Shown piece after piece: positions 29,254 to 39,043 of a stretch of 64,000 nt of DNA. The stretch covers positions 3,036,001 through 3,100,000 of the forward strand of contig NZ_CP150254.1 of the NCBI RefSeq assembly GCF_037975445.1, read 5' to 3'. Position numbers and translations under genes: made by a program. The notes under the pieces are model-generated. The model did not search any database. It saw nothing but the letters and a program-made list of their open reading frames with translations, and was not told the origin of the DNA. This DNA comes from Peribacillus sp. FSL P2-0133. Lineage in GTDB: Bacteria; Bacillota; Bacilli; Bacillales; DSM-1321. Numbering within the stretch: position 1 is the first letter of the stretch; each line of letters opens with the position of its first letter.

Positions 29254-30216
29254 CTATTTTTGTTTATATCCAAATAATATTGAGTTGTATACCTTGTTAA
29301 CGGATTGTATCTGCTCTGACACATCGACTAAGTGCCTTTTATCAGTAAGAAAAGCTTGGACTTGTTTAAAAAGACCAGGTTTGAATTCTGTATCATGATG
29401 TTTTATGAGGGATATTTCTTCTATATGAAAGGAATTGTGTTTCATTATATATAATCTTTCGAGCGGTTGAAGAATAAGTTTGTATTGGTCAGTCATTACT
29501 TCAATTCCCCACCTACCTGGTGATTTCCAATTCGCGTGATAACTGAACAATACATCATTGTTTGTCATTCCAGAGCCTGTAAAGATAGCCGCATCAGGGT
29601 GCCAAGCTAGATGATTTGTGGACAAAGATTGTATTACTTTTGGTTTTCCAGCAATAAAAAATGCTAGATCGATGACATGTGAAGAATTGGCAATTAGCCA
29701 ATTTTTCTTCACTTCATTTGTATTTTTACTTTTTTCTATTTGCTTGCTAAGTTCTGTAAAATCAAAATGTATCGAGCGAATAGGATTGTCTTCTGTGACA
29801 TACGAAAGCAACTTGTTAACCGATTCATAAAACCTTCTATTGTACCCAATATATACTTTTGAATTAAATATTTGAGCTACTGCTTGCAATTCTATTAATT
29901 CATCACCACTAACTGCTCCTGGTTTTTCAAGCAGGATTTCTTTAACACCGTTTTGCATAAGCGTAATGGCGACTTCTTTTAAATGTTCTACGGAAACGGC
30001 CACGATTGCCCTATCATATGAATGCTTTTCATGCAATACTTGATCTAGATTTCCAAATGAAGCCTCCTTTCCAATTAACTCTTGAAAATGAAGAGCTGTT
30101 TCCTCAGATCTTGTGAATACATGAAATGATTGATTCATTTGCTTTAAAACTTTTGCATACTCAGAGCCCATATTCCCTGCGCCTACAAGAAGTATTGGTT
30201 TTAAGTGATTGGACAT
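29254..30216 (-). CDS. Gfo/Idh/MocA-family oxidoreductase
   Basis: A 320-residue dehydrogenase with an N-terminal Rossmann domain (PILLVGAGNMGSEYAKVL) and the family's EKPGAVSGDE block followed by VYIGYNRRFYES. These carry the sugar-binding Lys and the strand that begins the alpha/beta substrate domain. Members oxidise or reduce sugars and nucleotide-sugars with NAD(P). The start overlaps the neighbouring, more divergent relative by 16 bases. Position at the end of the nonulosonate operon suggests that it modifies a nonulosonate or other glycan precursor. Confidence 0.8.
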   Translation of the reverse strand: MSNHLKPILLVGAGNMGSEYAKVLKQMNQSFHVFTRSEETALHFQELIGKEASFGNLDQVLHEKHSYDRAIVAVSVEHLKEVAITLMQNGVKEILLEKPGAVSGDELIELQAVAQIFNSKVYIGYNRRFYESVNKLLSYVTEDNPIRSIHFDFTELSKQIEKSKNTNEVKKNWLIANSSHVIDLAFFIAGKPKVIQSLSTNHLAWHPDAAIFTGSGMTNNDVLFSYHANWKSPGRWGIEVMTDQYKLILQPLERLYIMKHNSFHIEEISLIKHHDTEFKPGLFKQVQAFLTDKRHLVDVSEQIQSVNKVYNSILFGYKQK

Positions 30217-31163
30217 TCTATCACCCTATGACCTAGAACCTTTGAGAAGAAAGTATTTAGATTAATAATCAAGTTTACATGTAGTTTTTTAGATGTCTCA
30301 TAATCCGGAAGAGAACATTTTCCAAGTAATAATAAATCAGTTACTAAGAGAGAGGTAATCGAACTTTGCTTTGGATAGTTGATAACCTTTTCTATAATTT
30401 CATTATTTTGAGTGTCTTCTACCGTGATTTTCTCCAACAAAGGGAATATCGTCCAAATTTCTTCGTTAAATTTAAATTTCATGACATACTCAAGACTTGA
30501 TTGGTTACTTGATGAAATGATCAATGTATCTTCCTTATTCGTACAAGCTGTTAATACTCCCAAAACCTCCAAATATCCCTTTCTTTTACTCTCAACTACA
30601 TTTTCCAATTTACTCGTTTCAATCTTCATGTCTAGACAATTTGTCAAAAAGGAGAATAAATCTAATTGGTGAATGCTGTTACAACCAATCCCAAAATTTC
30701 TATATTCTACATAAAAGTTTAAATTAGAATTGACCTTCTCTTTCAGTTCCATAAATATAGGTAGGGTTCTTAACGGACAGTTCACCCAACAACCTTTTAC
30801 ATTGTATTCTTTAAGAAGAGATGACATTTGATCGTAGTCACTCTCTTTTTGGAATAGCACTTTTTCTAAAATCAAATATTTCACTGAAGTAGTTTTTAAT
30901 AAGGTTTCTGCAACTTCCAATCTAACTTTTGAGCTGGTAGCAATGATACATAGATCCATTTGACCTGGAATATCTTTTATAGATTCGAAAAAATAACATG
31001 TTTTCTCTATTGGCTTAGAATCCTCATAACACCTTTGCGCGAGATTTAAAGCTTCAACGCTTGGATCTATAACATATATCTTTAGAGATAAATCTGTCTT
31101 GAGCAGTCCTTCAAAATGTCTGTATCCTATATTTCCGCTACCTATGATTAAAACTTTAAACAT
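30201..31163 (-). CDS. divergent Gfo/Idh-like oxidoreductase
   Basis: A 320-residue protein with a clean NAD-binding start (FKVLIIGSGNIGYRHFEGL) and a VKYLILEKVLF segment equivalent to the EKP block of Gfo/Idh enzymes, but with Val in place of Pro. The second domain is weakly recognisable (NCPLRTLPIF). It is translationally coupled to the following Gfo/Idh gene and starts 22 bases after an SpsB-like gene. The two may act together or in sequence on the surface sugar. Catalytic competence is uncertain because the conserved motif is altered. Confidence 0.65.
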   Translation of the reverse strand: MFKVLIIGSGNIGYRHFEGLLKTDLSLKIYVIDPSVEALNLAQRCYEDSKPIEKTCYFFESIKDIPGQMDLCIIATSSKVRLEVAETLLKTTSVKYLILEKVLFQKESDYDQMSSLLKEYNVKGCWVNCPLRTLPIFMELKEKVNSNLNFYVEYRNFGIGCNSIHQLDLFSFLTNCLDMKIETSKLENVVESKRKGYLEVLGVLTACTNKEDTLIISSSNQSSLEYVMKFKFNEEIWTIFPLLEKITVEDTQNNEIIEKVINYPKQSSITSLLVTDLLLLGKCSLPDYETSKKLHVNLIINLNTFFSKVLGHRVIECPIT

Positions 31164-31185
31164 ATTTTCAGCTCTCTCCCCCCAT

Positions 31186-32646
31186 TTATGAATGTTTTTT
31201 AATAATTTCTTCTATTTTATTTTTCGCTAAAATAGGAGCCAGCTCTACAGATATAAGTGTCTTTGACAGAAATTTATTTCCTTTCTTTTTTAAATCATCC
31301 ACATAACTTTGATCGGTTGTTATTTTTGTTACAGCTTTTATTAAATCTGTCGCATTTTCTATTATTTCTCCAGCTTGAGCTTTTGCTAAGTGAGCATTGA
31401 GTTTATTAGTGTTTAATTTATAATGATAGGGAATGTTGGGTTGTAGGATGAAAAGTGGCTTGTCTAAAATTGCTGCCTCGATTGCGGTATTGGAGGAAAT
31501 TGTCATTAAGCAATTAATATAATGTAAAAAATCGTACAATGGGTAATCACTAGATAGGATTTTCACATTCTTATTTTTACCTGATATTGGGTATTCGTAT
31601 TGATCTCCCTTATGTTTTTTGATTAATATGGTTACGGGAAGACTTTCGGGAAATATTTCTATCCATTTCTCTAGCTGACAATTGGTATCTAGGAATGGTT
31701 GGGTTGTAAAACCTAGGATTTGATGATTGCTTGGAATGTTAAATTTTTGATAAAATGCTTCTTTTGAACTAACAGGACTTTTTTTTTCATAATAAAATCT
31801 TATATTTCCAGTCTCAGTAAGTTTTTCCTCTTTAATCTTTCGCTCGAAAAACCAGTTTTTTTGATTTTCCCCCCATGCAAAATAATAGTCGGCTCTGGAG
31901 GGAATTATGGTTCGATCCCCAATTATATAAAGTGGCATGTCGATAAATGGTATATTATATTTTTTTGAAAGCATTCCTAGAATTGCACCAAATATACTGG
32001 CTTCTGAAGGAATTATTATTACAGATGGTCTCGTATTTAAAATTAACTGATCTAAAATATAAACCCATTTTATAATGTTCGAACATACCTTTATTAACCA
32101 TTGTTGAAATAAGGGTGTACTAAAATAATAATGAGAAACAGTCTTTAAAACCATTTCTACCTGTGCTTTTAAAAGTACTTGATTTTGCTTAACCTCCACG
32201 TTATTGACTTTTAAGAGTTCATTCCTAAATAGATAATTTTTAAACTGTTTTGGGAGATTATTATTTTGCTCTTTATCTTGAACACCAAACAGTGTAACTT
32301 CGTATTCTTTCAGTTGATCAACCGCAAATGCATAATAATCATCCGAAAGCAATATTGCATTCTTATTTTTTTTGATATTAACAGGAGAAATATTTTCAAA
32401 AGCTAATAATTTTTGATTTATATCTCCCATTGTCTGAAACCTTCTTAGCATACGAAATTTTTTAATCAGAGCTTGATTTATTCGGTTTCGATCAACAAAT
32501 GGTTGAATATGCACTTCAAATTGTGCTGCTAAACATTGGGCTAATGGTAGTCCATAAATTTCAACCGAAGAACAACACTGAAAAAAATCATATATTAAAT
32601 TATATTTGACTAGATGATAATCATTTATCTCGATTTCACCGTACAT
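31186..32646 (-). CDS. SpsB-like surface polysaccharide glycosyltransferase, copy 1
   Basis: A 486-residue protein starting at ATG 32646 (GGAG eight bases upstream), matching the MYGE/MFGE-N-E-V-N-D-Y-H starts of its two neighbours. The C-terminal half has a GT-B-like fold: GNIRFYYE, LGFTTQPFLDTN, ILIKKHKGD, LSSDYPLYDFLHYINCLMT and SSNTAIEAAILDKPLFILQP. This resembles CDP-glycerol glycerophosphotransferase-like proteins and Bacillus SpsB, a spore-coat polysaccharide protein. It is the third of three tandem paralogues in transcription order. A role in transferring the CMP-nonulosonate made by the neighbouring genes is possible but unproven. Confidence 0.75.
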   Translation of the reverse strand: MYGEIEINDYHLVKYNLIYDFFQCCSSVEIYGLPLAQCLAAQFEVHIQPFVDRNRINQALIKKFRMLRRFQTMGDINQKLLAFENISPVNIKKNKNAILLSDDYYAFAVDQLKEYEVTLFGVQDKEQNNNLPKQFKNYLFRNELLKVNNVEVKQNQVLLKAQVEMVLKTVSHYYFSTPLFQQWLIKVCSNIIKWVYILDQLILNTRPSVIIIPSEASIFGAILGMLSKKYNIPFIDMPLYIIGDRTIIPSRADYYFAWGENQKNWFFERKIKEEKLTETGNIRFYYEKKSPVSSKEAFYQKFNIPSNHQILGFTTQPFLDTNCQLEKWIEIFPESLPVTILIKKHKGDQYEYPISGKNKNVKILSSDYPLYDFLHYINCLMTISSNTAIEAAILDKPLFILQPNIPYHYKLNTNKLNAHLAKAQAGEIIENATDLIKAVTKITTDQSYVDDLKKKGNKFLSKTLISVELAPILAKNKIEEIIKKHS

Positions 32647-32824
32647 TAAAACCACTCCTACGAATAAAGATTATTTATTACATATTCATATTACTGCTTT
32701 ACCTATTTACACGGATTTAATTAAACGACATTACCTATTTCTCGATATTCCATTTTTTTCATTCCCATTCTAGAGAGTTTTTCAATACTGTTTTTACAAC
32801 TCTCTTCTTGTTCGGAATAATATT

Positions 32825-34291
32825 TCATAGATGCTTCATCATAATTTCTTTTATTTTATTTTTTGTTAAAGCAGGGGCCCAGTGTACTGTTTTAATTGAA
32901 CCTTTTCGGAATGTATTTACTTTCTTTGTTAAATGATCTACATAGCCTGGAACCGTTGTTATTTTTGTTATCGCTTGAATTAACTCTGTAGCATTTTCTA
33001 TTATTTCGCCCGCTTGAGATTGTGCAAAATAAGCGTTATTTTGATTATGATTTAACACATAATGGTAGGGTATGCTAGGTTGAAGGATTAGTAGTGGTTT
33101 ATCTAAAAGTGCGGCTTCAAATGCCGTAGTAGATGCAATCGTCATTAAACAATCTATATGATGTAAAAAATCGTACAATGGGTAATCACTAGATAATATT
33201 TGTACGTTCTTCTTTGTACTTAATGATGGATATTCATATTTATCGTTTCTATGTTTTTTGACTAAGATGGTTACTGGAAGATTAATAGGTATAGCCTCTA
33301 TCCATTTTTCAAGCTTATCATTGGTATCTAGATACGGTTGGGTTGTAAAGCCTAAGATAAAATGATTACTTGGTATTTTAAGTTTTTCATAAAATGATTC
33401 TTTTGAAATAGAGGGATTTTTCTTATCATAAAAGAATTTTATATTTCCAGTTTCAGTTATCTTATCTTCACTAATATATCGCTTCATTAACCAGTTTTTT
33501 TGATGTTTCCCCCACACAAAATAATAATCGGCTCTAGAAGGAATTATGTTAAGATCTCCAATGGTTGTAAGAGGCAGGTTGATAAATGGAATCTGATATT
33601 TTTTTGAAAGCAGTCCAAGGATTGTACCAAAAATACTAGCTTCTGAAGGATTTATGATTACAGCTGGTCGTGTCTTCAATATTTGCTGATCTAATATATA
33701 AACCCACCTTATTATAGTTATACAGGCTTTTGAAAGCCATTGCTGAAATAAGGGTGTACTGAAATAAAAATGTTGTGGTAGAAACTTTAACTTTTCATCA
33801 ATCTTTTTCTTTAAAAATGCGTGTTGCTCCTTAACCATCTGGTTATCAACTTTTAACAATTCATTTCTAAAAAGAGCACTTTTAAACTGATGTGGGAGAT
33901 TATCATGAATTTCTTTATGATGGACCCCATATAATGTGATTTCATATTCTTTAAGTTGATCAATCGCAAAGGCATAATAGTCATCCGAAAGCAGTATTGA
34001 ATTCTTATTTTTTTGAATGGTAACCTGGGCAATGTTTTCAAAAGCTATTAATTTTTGATTAATAGCTCCCATTGTCTGAAATTTTTGTTGCTTATGAAAT
34101 TCATTCATAAGAATTTGATTTCCAAGATTCTGATCAACAAATGGTTGAATATGGGGCAAAAGAAATAGCCTAGATAAACATTGTGCCAATGGTAAGCCAT
34201 AAATTTTAACCGAAGAAAAATACACAAAAAAATCATATAGCAAAGAATATTTTAGTAGATGATAATCATTTACCTCATTTTCACCGAACAT
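32825..34291 (-). CDS. SpsB-like surface polysaccharide glycosyltransferase, copy 2
   Basis: A 488-residue paralogue of the genes on either side, alike throughout. It shares the N-terminal NDYHLLKYSLLYDFF block, GNIKFFYDK, LGFTTQPYLDTN, LVKKHRND, LSSDYPLYDFLHHIDCLMT and STTAFEAALLDKPLLILQP. Differences are spread over the whole length, so the duplication is not recent. No membrane segment or signal peptide; the enzyme should be cytoplasmic. Likely acceptor or donor specificity differs among the three copies. Confidence 0.75.
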   Translation of the reverse strand: MFGENEVNDYHLLKYSLLYDFFVYFSSVKIYGLPLAQCLSRLFLLPHIQPFVDQNLGNQILMNEFHKQQKFQTMGAINQKLIAFENIAQVTIQKNKNSILLSDDYYAFAIDQLKEYEITLYGVHHKEIHDNLPHQFKSALFRNELLKVDNQMVKEQHAFLKKKIDEKLKFLPQHFYFSTPLFQQWLSKACITIIRWVYILDQQILKTRPAVIINPSEASIFGTILGLLSKKYQIPFINLPLTTIGDLNIIPSRADYYFVWGKHQKNWLMKRYISEDKITETGNIKFFYDKKNPSISKESFYEKLKIPSNHFILGFTTQPYLDTNDKLEKWIEAIPINLPVTILVKKHRNDKYEYPSLSTKKNVQILSSDYPLYDFLHHIDCLMTIASTTAFEAALLDKPLLILQPSIPYHYVLNHNQNNAYFAQSQAGEIIENATELIQAITKITTVPGYVDHLTKKVNTFRKGSIKTVHWAPALTKNKIKEIMMKHL

Positions 34292-34584
34292 GTGAAAAGC
34301 CCCCCATAAATAAATATTATTTACTCTTTTTTTCTCCTATTCTGCCAAGGGTTAAATTTATCCTTATTAAAGTATAGAGAATTTAGCAAAACCGAAATAT
34401 ATGTTTAATAAGATGCTTTAATTAATGAAGCAGGAAGTACTTAATACAAACTTGGATGAAGGTTGTCATTAACACCTATTTTCACGCGTGTATTTACAAA
34501 AAAACTTGGGATAAGAGTGTTTAATTCTCCCCCAAAAGACTTCACTTTTTAGCTCAAAAATCACATCCAAATTCGACAAACACT

Positions 34585-36045
34585 TTATAAATGCTTTAAA
34601 ATAATTTCTTCTATTTTTTTTTTTGCTAAAATAGGAGTCTGATCCACAGGTACATGCGCCTCTGCAAGAAATTTATTTCCTTTCCTCTTTAAATCATCTA
34701 TAAAACTTGGATCAGTCGTTATTTTTGTTACAACCTGTATTAAATCTTTAGCACTTTCTATAACTTCTCCTGCTTTAGCTTGGGAAAAGAAGGCATTGTT
34801 TTGATTGTTACTTAATACATAATTATAGGGAATAATAGGTTGAAGGATTAAGAGAGGTTTACCTAATAGTGCAGCTTCAAATGCAGTAGTCGATGCAATA
34901 GTCATTAAACCATTTATGTTGTATAAAAAGTCATATAATGGATAATGACTAGATAGGATTCTCACATTGCTTTTTTTGTTTATCGACGGGTATTTGTATT
35001 GATCTAGCCTGTGTTTTTTAACTATTATTGTTATCGGAAGATTATTTGGTATTTCTTCTATCCATTTTTCAAGCTTATCATTGGTTTGATGTGGTTGGGT
35101 TGTAAAACCTAGAATATAATGATTGCTTGGAATATTGAATTTCCCACAAAATGTTTCTTTAAAGCTAGCAGTATATTTCTGTTCATAATAGAACTTCACA
35201 TTTCCAGTAACCATAATTTTATCTTCTCTAATCTTTCGCTCCATAAACCACTTTTTTTGATATCCCCCCCACGCAAAATAATAATCGGCTCTCGAAGGAA
35301 TGATGGACCGGTCTCCAATTGCGGTAATTGGCATAAAGATAATTGGTATTTGGTACTTTTTTGAGAGAAGCCCAAGTATTGAGCCAAAAGGGCTTGCTTC
35401 TGAAGGTATGATGATTACAGATGGTCTCGTTTTCAAAATTAACCGATTTAAAATATAAACCCATCTAATAATGCCACCACAGGATTTTGAAACCCATTGG
35501 TAAAATGATGGTTTACTGAAGTAATAATGTTGTGGCATACCCTTTAACCTATCATCCACTTGTTTTTTCAGGAGTACTTGTTGTTGTTTAACTTCCTGGT
35601 TATTAGCTTTTAAAAATTCCTCCCTAAATAGGTAATTTTCAAAATGATTCGGTAGATTATCATGCAGTTCATTATCGGCAACAGCAAATAATGTGACTTC
35701 GTAATCTTTTAGTTGATCAGTCGCGAAAGCATAATAATCGTTCGAGAGGAGTATAGACTTCTGATTTTTTTGAATAGTTACCTGAGATATATTTTCGAAA
35801 GCTACAAGTTTTTCATTAACATCCCCCATTGTGTGAAATTTTTGTTGCTTATGCAACTGTTTAATGAGGCTTTGATTTACCCTGTTCTTATCAACGAATG
35901 GTTGGATATGGACTAAAAATTGTGCTGCTAAACATTGAGGTAACGGCAAACCTGAAATTTCAATTGAAGAAAAACTGTTAAAAAAATCATACAGTAAAGA
36001 ATACTTCACTAGATGATAATCATTCACCTCATTTTCACCGTACAT
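34585..36045 (-). CDS. SpsB-like surface polysaccharide glycosyltransferase, copy 3
   Basis: A 486-residue paralogue and the first of the three to be transcribed, following the CMP-sugar synthetase gene by 63 bases. Shared blocks are MYGENEVNDYHLVKYS, GNVKFYYEQ, LGFTTQPHQTNDKLE, IVKKHRLDQYKYP and STTAFEAALLGKPLLILQP. It lacks two residues in the TTQP loop compared with the others. Intergenic gaps of 180 and 290 bases separate the copies and carry no visible terminator with a T-tract. The functional remarks for copy 1 apply. Confidence 0.75.
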   Translation of the reverse strand: MYGENEVNDYHLVKYSLLYDFFNSFSSIEISGLPLPQCLAAQFLVHIQPFVDKNRVNQSLIKQLHKQQKFHTMGDVNEKLVAFENISQVTIQKNQKSILLSNDYYAFATDQLKDYEVTLFAVADNELHDNLPNHFENYLFREEFLKANNQEVKQQQVLLKKQVDDRLKGMPQHYYFSKPSFYQWVSKSCGGIIRWVYILNRLILKTRPSVIIIPSEASPFGSILGLLSKKYQIPIIFMPITAIGDRSIIPSRADYYFAWGGYQKKWFMERKIREDKIMVTGNVKFYYEQKYTASFKETFCGKFNIPSNHYILGFTTQPHQTNDKLEKWIEEIPNNLPITIIVKKHRLDQYKYPSINKKSNVRILSSHYPLYDFLYNINGLMTIASTTAFEAALLGKPLLILQPIIPYNYVLSNNQNNAFFSQAKAGEVIESAKDLIQVVTKITTDPSFIDDLKRKGNKFLAEAHVPVDQTPILAKKKIEEIILKHL

Positions 36046-36108
36046 TATAAACCTCCCGCTAATAAGTGAAATTTCTATTCAAATCTCATATCAAAAGGTC
36101 AACGTTCC

Positions 36109-36822
36109 TTATTGATCATTTAATCTCTTTTCTATAAGCATCTCTGCTATTAAAAAGTCCATTTCTTCATCAATATCAACCGCTCTTTCTTTCGGAATAA
36201 TGATTCCCCCCGGATGGTTACCAAGAAATTGTTCATTTTCTTCATTTATCTCATTTAGATAAAACGCATAAACAGCACCATTAAGTTGGTAAGCTTTCGG
36301 AAGCTTTTGTCGTGGCAAAAAGGGATTTGCCTTTTCTATGAAAGTTATGGGACTTGTATCCTCAAAAACCCACGCTCTTATTGGGTTTAATTCAGCTTCT
36401 GAAAAAGTCGCAACTGCTCTGTAACCTTGATTATTTTCAATAAGAAGATCTAAACAATCATAAATATCTTCTTTGGAGCGAAGAGGAGAGGTCGGTTGCA
36501 AATAGAGCATAATATCATAGATCTCCTTTTGTTCATTTATTACATCAATTGTATGCTTAACTACATCAATCGCCAAAGCGTGATCCCCTGATATATGTTC
36601 AGGCCTCTTTATGACATCAGCACCAAAATGTTGGGAAATGATCGAAATATTTATATCATCAGTTGATACGACTACTTTATCGATTTCAGGAATTTCCTTT
36701 ACTAGGTCAAGGGTCCAAGCAATAAGGGGCTTTTGACAAAGAAGTTTTATATTTTTATAAGGAACGGCTTTGCTTCCTCCTCTTGCTGGTACTAAAGCAA
36801 TAATTTTTTTGCCTTTATACAC
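36109..36822 (-). CDS. neuA: CMP-nonulosonate synthetase (NeuA/LegF-type)
   Basis: A 237-residue cytidylyltransferase starting at GTG 36822 (GGGGGTGA upstream). The nucleotide-binding signature is VPARGGSKAVPYKNIKLLCQKPLI; VSTDDINI, LYLQPTSPLRSKEDI and the acidic C-terminal VDIDEEMDF follow. It joins CTP to a nine-carbon alpha-keto sugar acid such as legionaminate, making the donor for transferases. It is downstream of NeuC and NeuB homologues and is homologous to Bacillus SpsF-type proteins. Confidence 0.88.
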   Translation of the reverse strand: MYKGKKIIALVPARGGSKAVPYKNIKLLCQKPLIAWTLDLVKEIPEIDKVVVSTDDINISIISQHFGADVIKRPEHISGDHALAIDVVKHTIDVINEQKEIYDIMLYLQPTSPLRSKEDIYDCLDLLIENNQGYRAVATFSEAELNPIRAWVFEDTSPITFIEKANPFLPRQKLPKAYQLNGAVYAFYLNEINEENEQFLGNHPGGIIIPKERAVDIDEEMDFLIAEMLIEKRLNDQ

Positions 36823-36843
36823 TCTTGTTCACCCCCACTTGTT

Positions 36844-38004
36844 TTATTTATTAAAACTTTTATTGATTAACATCCATTTATCAATTGTCATTTCTTTTAA
36901 CACCTTAATAACCTGAGTTTCCGGACATTTTACAGTATCATATGGATTTGAACTAATTCTCTTTTCCGTTTGCAAAACAGTTTTTATTGCTGCGATAATT
37001 TGAACCTCATTATAGGGAGTCTCTACTACATTACTCCCCCGTTCTCTTCCCTTTTGCCGATTTCCTATTAAGACATACGGGAGATTAAAAAAGGGCGCTT
37101 CTATCAATCCGCTACTGGAATTGCCAACCAATACGTTCGCTTGACTTAAAAGAAACAAATAATCCTCTTGCGGTATTGAATGATAAAAAGATGTTGCAGC
37201 TTTATTAAAGTGGCAAAATTCCTTTATTTTTTGATTAAAGAAATCCCCTCCAGCGTCACTATTTGCCCCAATAAAGATTAATTGTTCATGACAAATTGGT
37301 TTTAATGAACAAAGTAGAGTCTCCACTTGTTTTTCAACAGGGACAGCATCACGGGAATCTGGATGAAAAGCCACTATCAGGAGATTTTTATTAGATTGAA
37401 TAGAATATTTTTTCCTTAACAACTCATTTTCAGAAATGGACTGGTTTTTCACCTGATTAATTTCAGTTTTTCGAAGGCTGCCTATCACGTGTATCCGCCA
37501 GTCTTCCTCACCTAATCGGAGTAAGGTCCTGTATGATTTTTCAGTAGAAGCAAAATGAAGATGTGCTAATTTTGTGATCGCATGACGAATGGAATCATCA
37601 GCCGATCCGCTCACTTCCCCTCCATGAAAATGAACAATCGGGATATTCAAATAATGAGCAGTGATGGCAGCAGCAAGCATTTCCCCTCTATCTCCTAAAA
37701 CTAATAAGAAGTCGGGGTTATTTACCCTGAAAATCTCAGTAAAGTATAAGATTCCTAACCCTAACGATTGGGACATGGAAGCCTTATTATCACCTTTCAC
37801 TAAAATCGAAGGAGTTGCTGAAATCCTTAGATGATCTTTTTTAATCTCTTGAATGGTCTCCCCATACTCACCCAACAAATGCATTCCCGTTACGATAAGG
37901 GAGAGATTGAATTCTGAATTTTCCTCCAGTTTAAGCAATAAGGGCCGATAGATTCCGTAGTCTGCTCTTGAACCAGTAACACAAAGAACTTCTTTTTTAG
38001 TCAT
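36844..38004 (-). CDS. neuC: hydrolysing UDP-GlcNAc-type 2-epimerase (NeuC/LegG)
   Basis: A 386-residue GT-B-fold epimerase. ATG 38004 lies inside the last codons of the NeuB gene (8-base overlap), so the longer frame is rejected. Motifs are VTGSRADYGIYRPLL, LVLGDRGEMLAAA with HFHGGEVSGS, and VGNSSSGLIEAPF with LIGNRQKGRERG. NeuC-type enzymes release the UDP and give a ManNAc-type sugar for NeuB. Because a dehydratase, aminotransferase and acetyltransferase are present, the substrate is probably UDP-2,4-diacetamido-trideoxyglucose, as for LegG, and not plain UDP-GlcNAc. Confidence 0.88.
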   Translation of the reverse strand: MTKKEVLCVTGSRADYGIYRPLLLKLEENSEFNLSLIVTGMHLLGEYGETIQEIKKDHLRISATPSILVKGDNKASMSQSLGLGILYFTEIFRVNNPDFLLVLGDRGEMLAAAITAHYLNIPIVHFHGGEVSGSADDSIRHAITKLAHLHFASTEKSYRTLLRLGEEDWRIHVIGSLRKTEINQVKNQSISENELLRKKYSIQSNKNLLIVAFHPDSRDAVPVEKQVETLLCSLKPICHEQLIFIGANSDAGGDFFNQKIKEFCHFNKAATSFYHSIPQEDYLFLLSQANVLVGNSSSGLIEAPFFNLPYVLIGNRQKGRERGSNVVETPYNEVQIIAAIKTVLQTEKRISSNPYDTVKCPETQVIKVLKEMTIDKWMLINKSFNK

Positions 38005-39043
38005 TGAAATCAGTCCACGATAAAGGTTCATGTTTCTTTTTTGGAACTCTTAAGACTTTCCCGATTACTTTTTCAAATTCATTTGCCTCTATTCCAGCTA
38101 ACGGTCGAAGAGCGATAAGATCATTTTCTGAAATAATGGTTCCGATGGGGACATTTGATTTTAAATAAAGGCTCCTCCTTACTAAAGGTTTCACTCCTTT
38201 TTCATTTGCCGTTAACTGCTTTTGTTCGGAACCAAGGGATAATTCCGTTAATCGCACTAATTCAACCATTTCCTTGAATTCCTTTATATTGATAGAAGCT
38301 AAATGATCCGGGCCGGGCAAGGTGTTGTCGAGGGTTATATGCTTTTCGAGAATCCTTGCACCCAAAGCAGTCGCAGCAATAGGAATATGGGTCCCGATTG
38401 AGTGGTCCGAGTAGCCGATCACATAAGGATATCTATTTAAGTAATCGTTAATGACTTTTAAATTGATTTGTTGCTCGGGAGTTGGATAACTGGAGGTACA
38501 ATGGAGAATACTAATTTGTAAGTTTTCTTTTAATCCCCTTAAATAGGCGATAGTTTGGTCAATTTCGGATATTAAAGACATTCCCGTAGAAAGAATAATT
38601 GGTTTATCTGTTTCAACAATACGTTTTAAGAGGGGGTAGTTCGTAAGGTCTCCGCTTCCCACTTTAAAAGCGGACATATCCAAATCGTTTAAAAAATCAA
38701 CACTCTTCAAATCAAAAGGAGTTGCTAAAAAAATAATATTTTTTTTGTCACAGTATTTTTTTAGATCTATGAATTCAACAGATGATAGCTCTAATTTCTT
38801 TAACATGTCATACTGGTTTTTTTCCTTCGTCTTTTTTTGATACTGCACTAAATCCGCTTGTCTTGTTGTCAATTCTTCGGTGTCAAACATTTGAAATTTC
38901 ACGGCATCTGCACCTGCATCAATGGCCGCATCCACTAATTTTTTAGCCAATTCTAAAGACCCATTATGATTTACTCCGATTTCAGCAATAATGAATGTTG
39001 GACTGTTACGGTCAATCAATATATGCTTTAATTCTAGTTTCAT
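37997..39043 (-). CDS. neuB: nonulosonic acid synthase (NeuB/LegI, SpsE-like)
   Basis: A 348-residue NeuB-family synthase: TIM-barrel with IAEIGVNHNGSLELAKKLVDA, KVGSGDLTNYPLL, ILSTGMS, LHCTSSYPTP and IGYSDHSIGTHIPIAATALGA, then a C-terminal SAF (antifreeze-like) domain (SLYLKSNVPIGTII to the end). It condenses phosphoenolpyruvate with a six-carbon amino sugar to give a nine-carbon sugar acid. Its ATG overlaps the aminotransferase stop by four bases. B. subtilis SpsE in the spore polysaccharide operon is the same family. Confidence 0.9.
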   Translation of the reverse strand: MKLELKHILIDRNSPTFIIAEIGVNHNGSLELAKKLVDAAIDAGADAVKFQMFDTEELTTRQADLVQYQKKTKEKNQYDMLKKLELSSVEFIDLKKYCDKKNIIFLATPFDLKSVDFLNDLDMSAFKVGSGDLTNYPLLKRIVETDKPIILSTGMSLISEIDQTIAYLRGLKENLQISILHCTSSYPTPEQQINLKVINDYLNRYPYVIGYSDHSIGTHIPIAATALGARILEKHITLDNTLPGPDHLASINIKEFKEMVELVRLTELSLGSEQKQLTANEKGVKPLVRRSLYLKSNVPIGTIISENDLIALRPLAGIEANEFEKVIGKVLRVPKKKHEPLSWTDFND

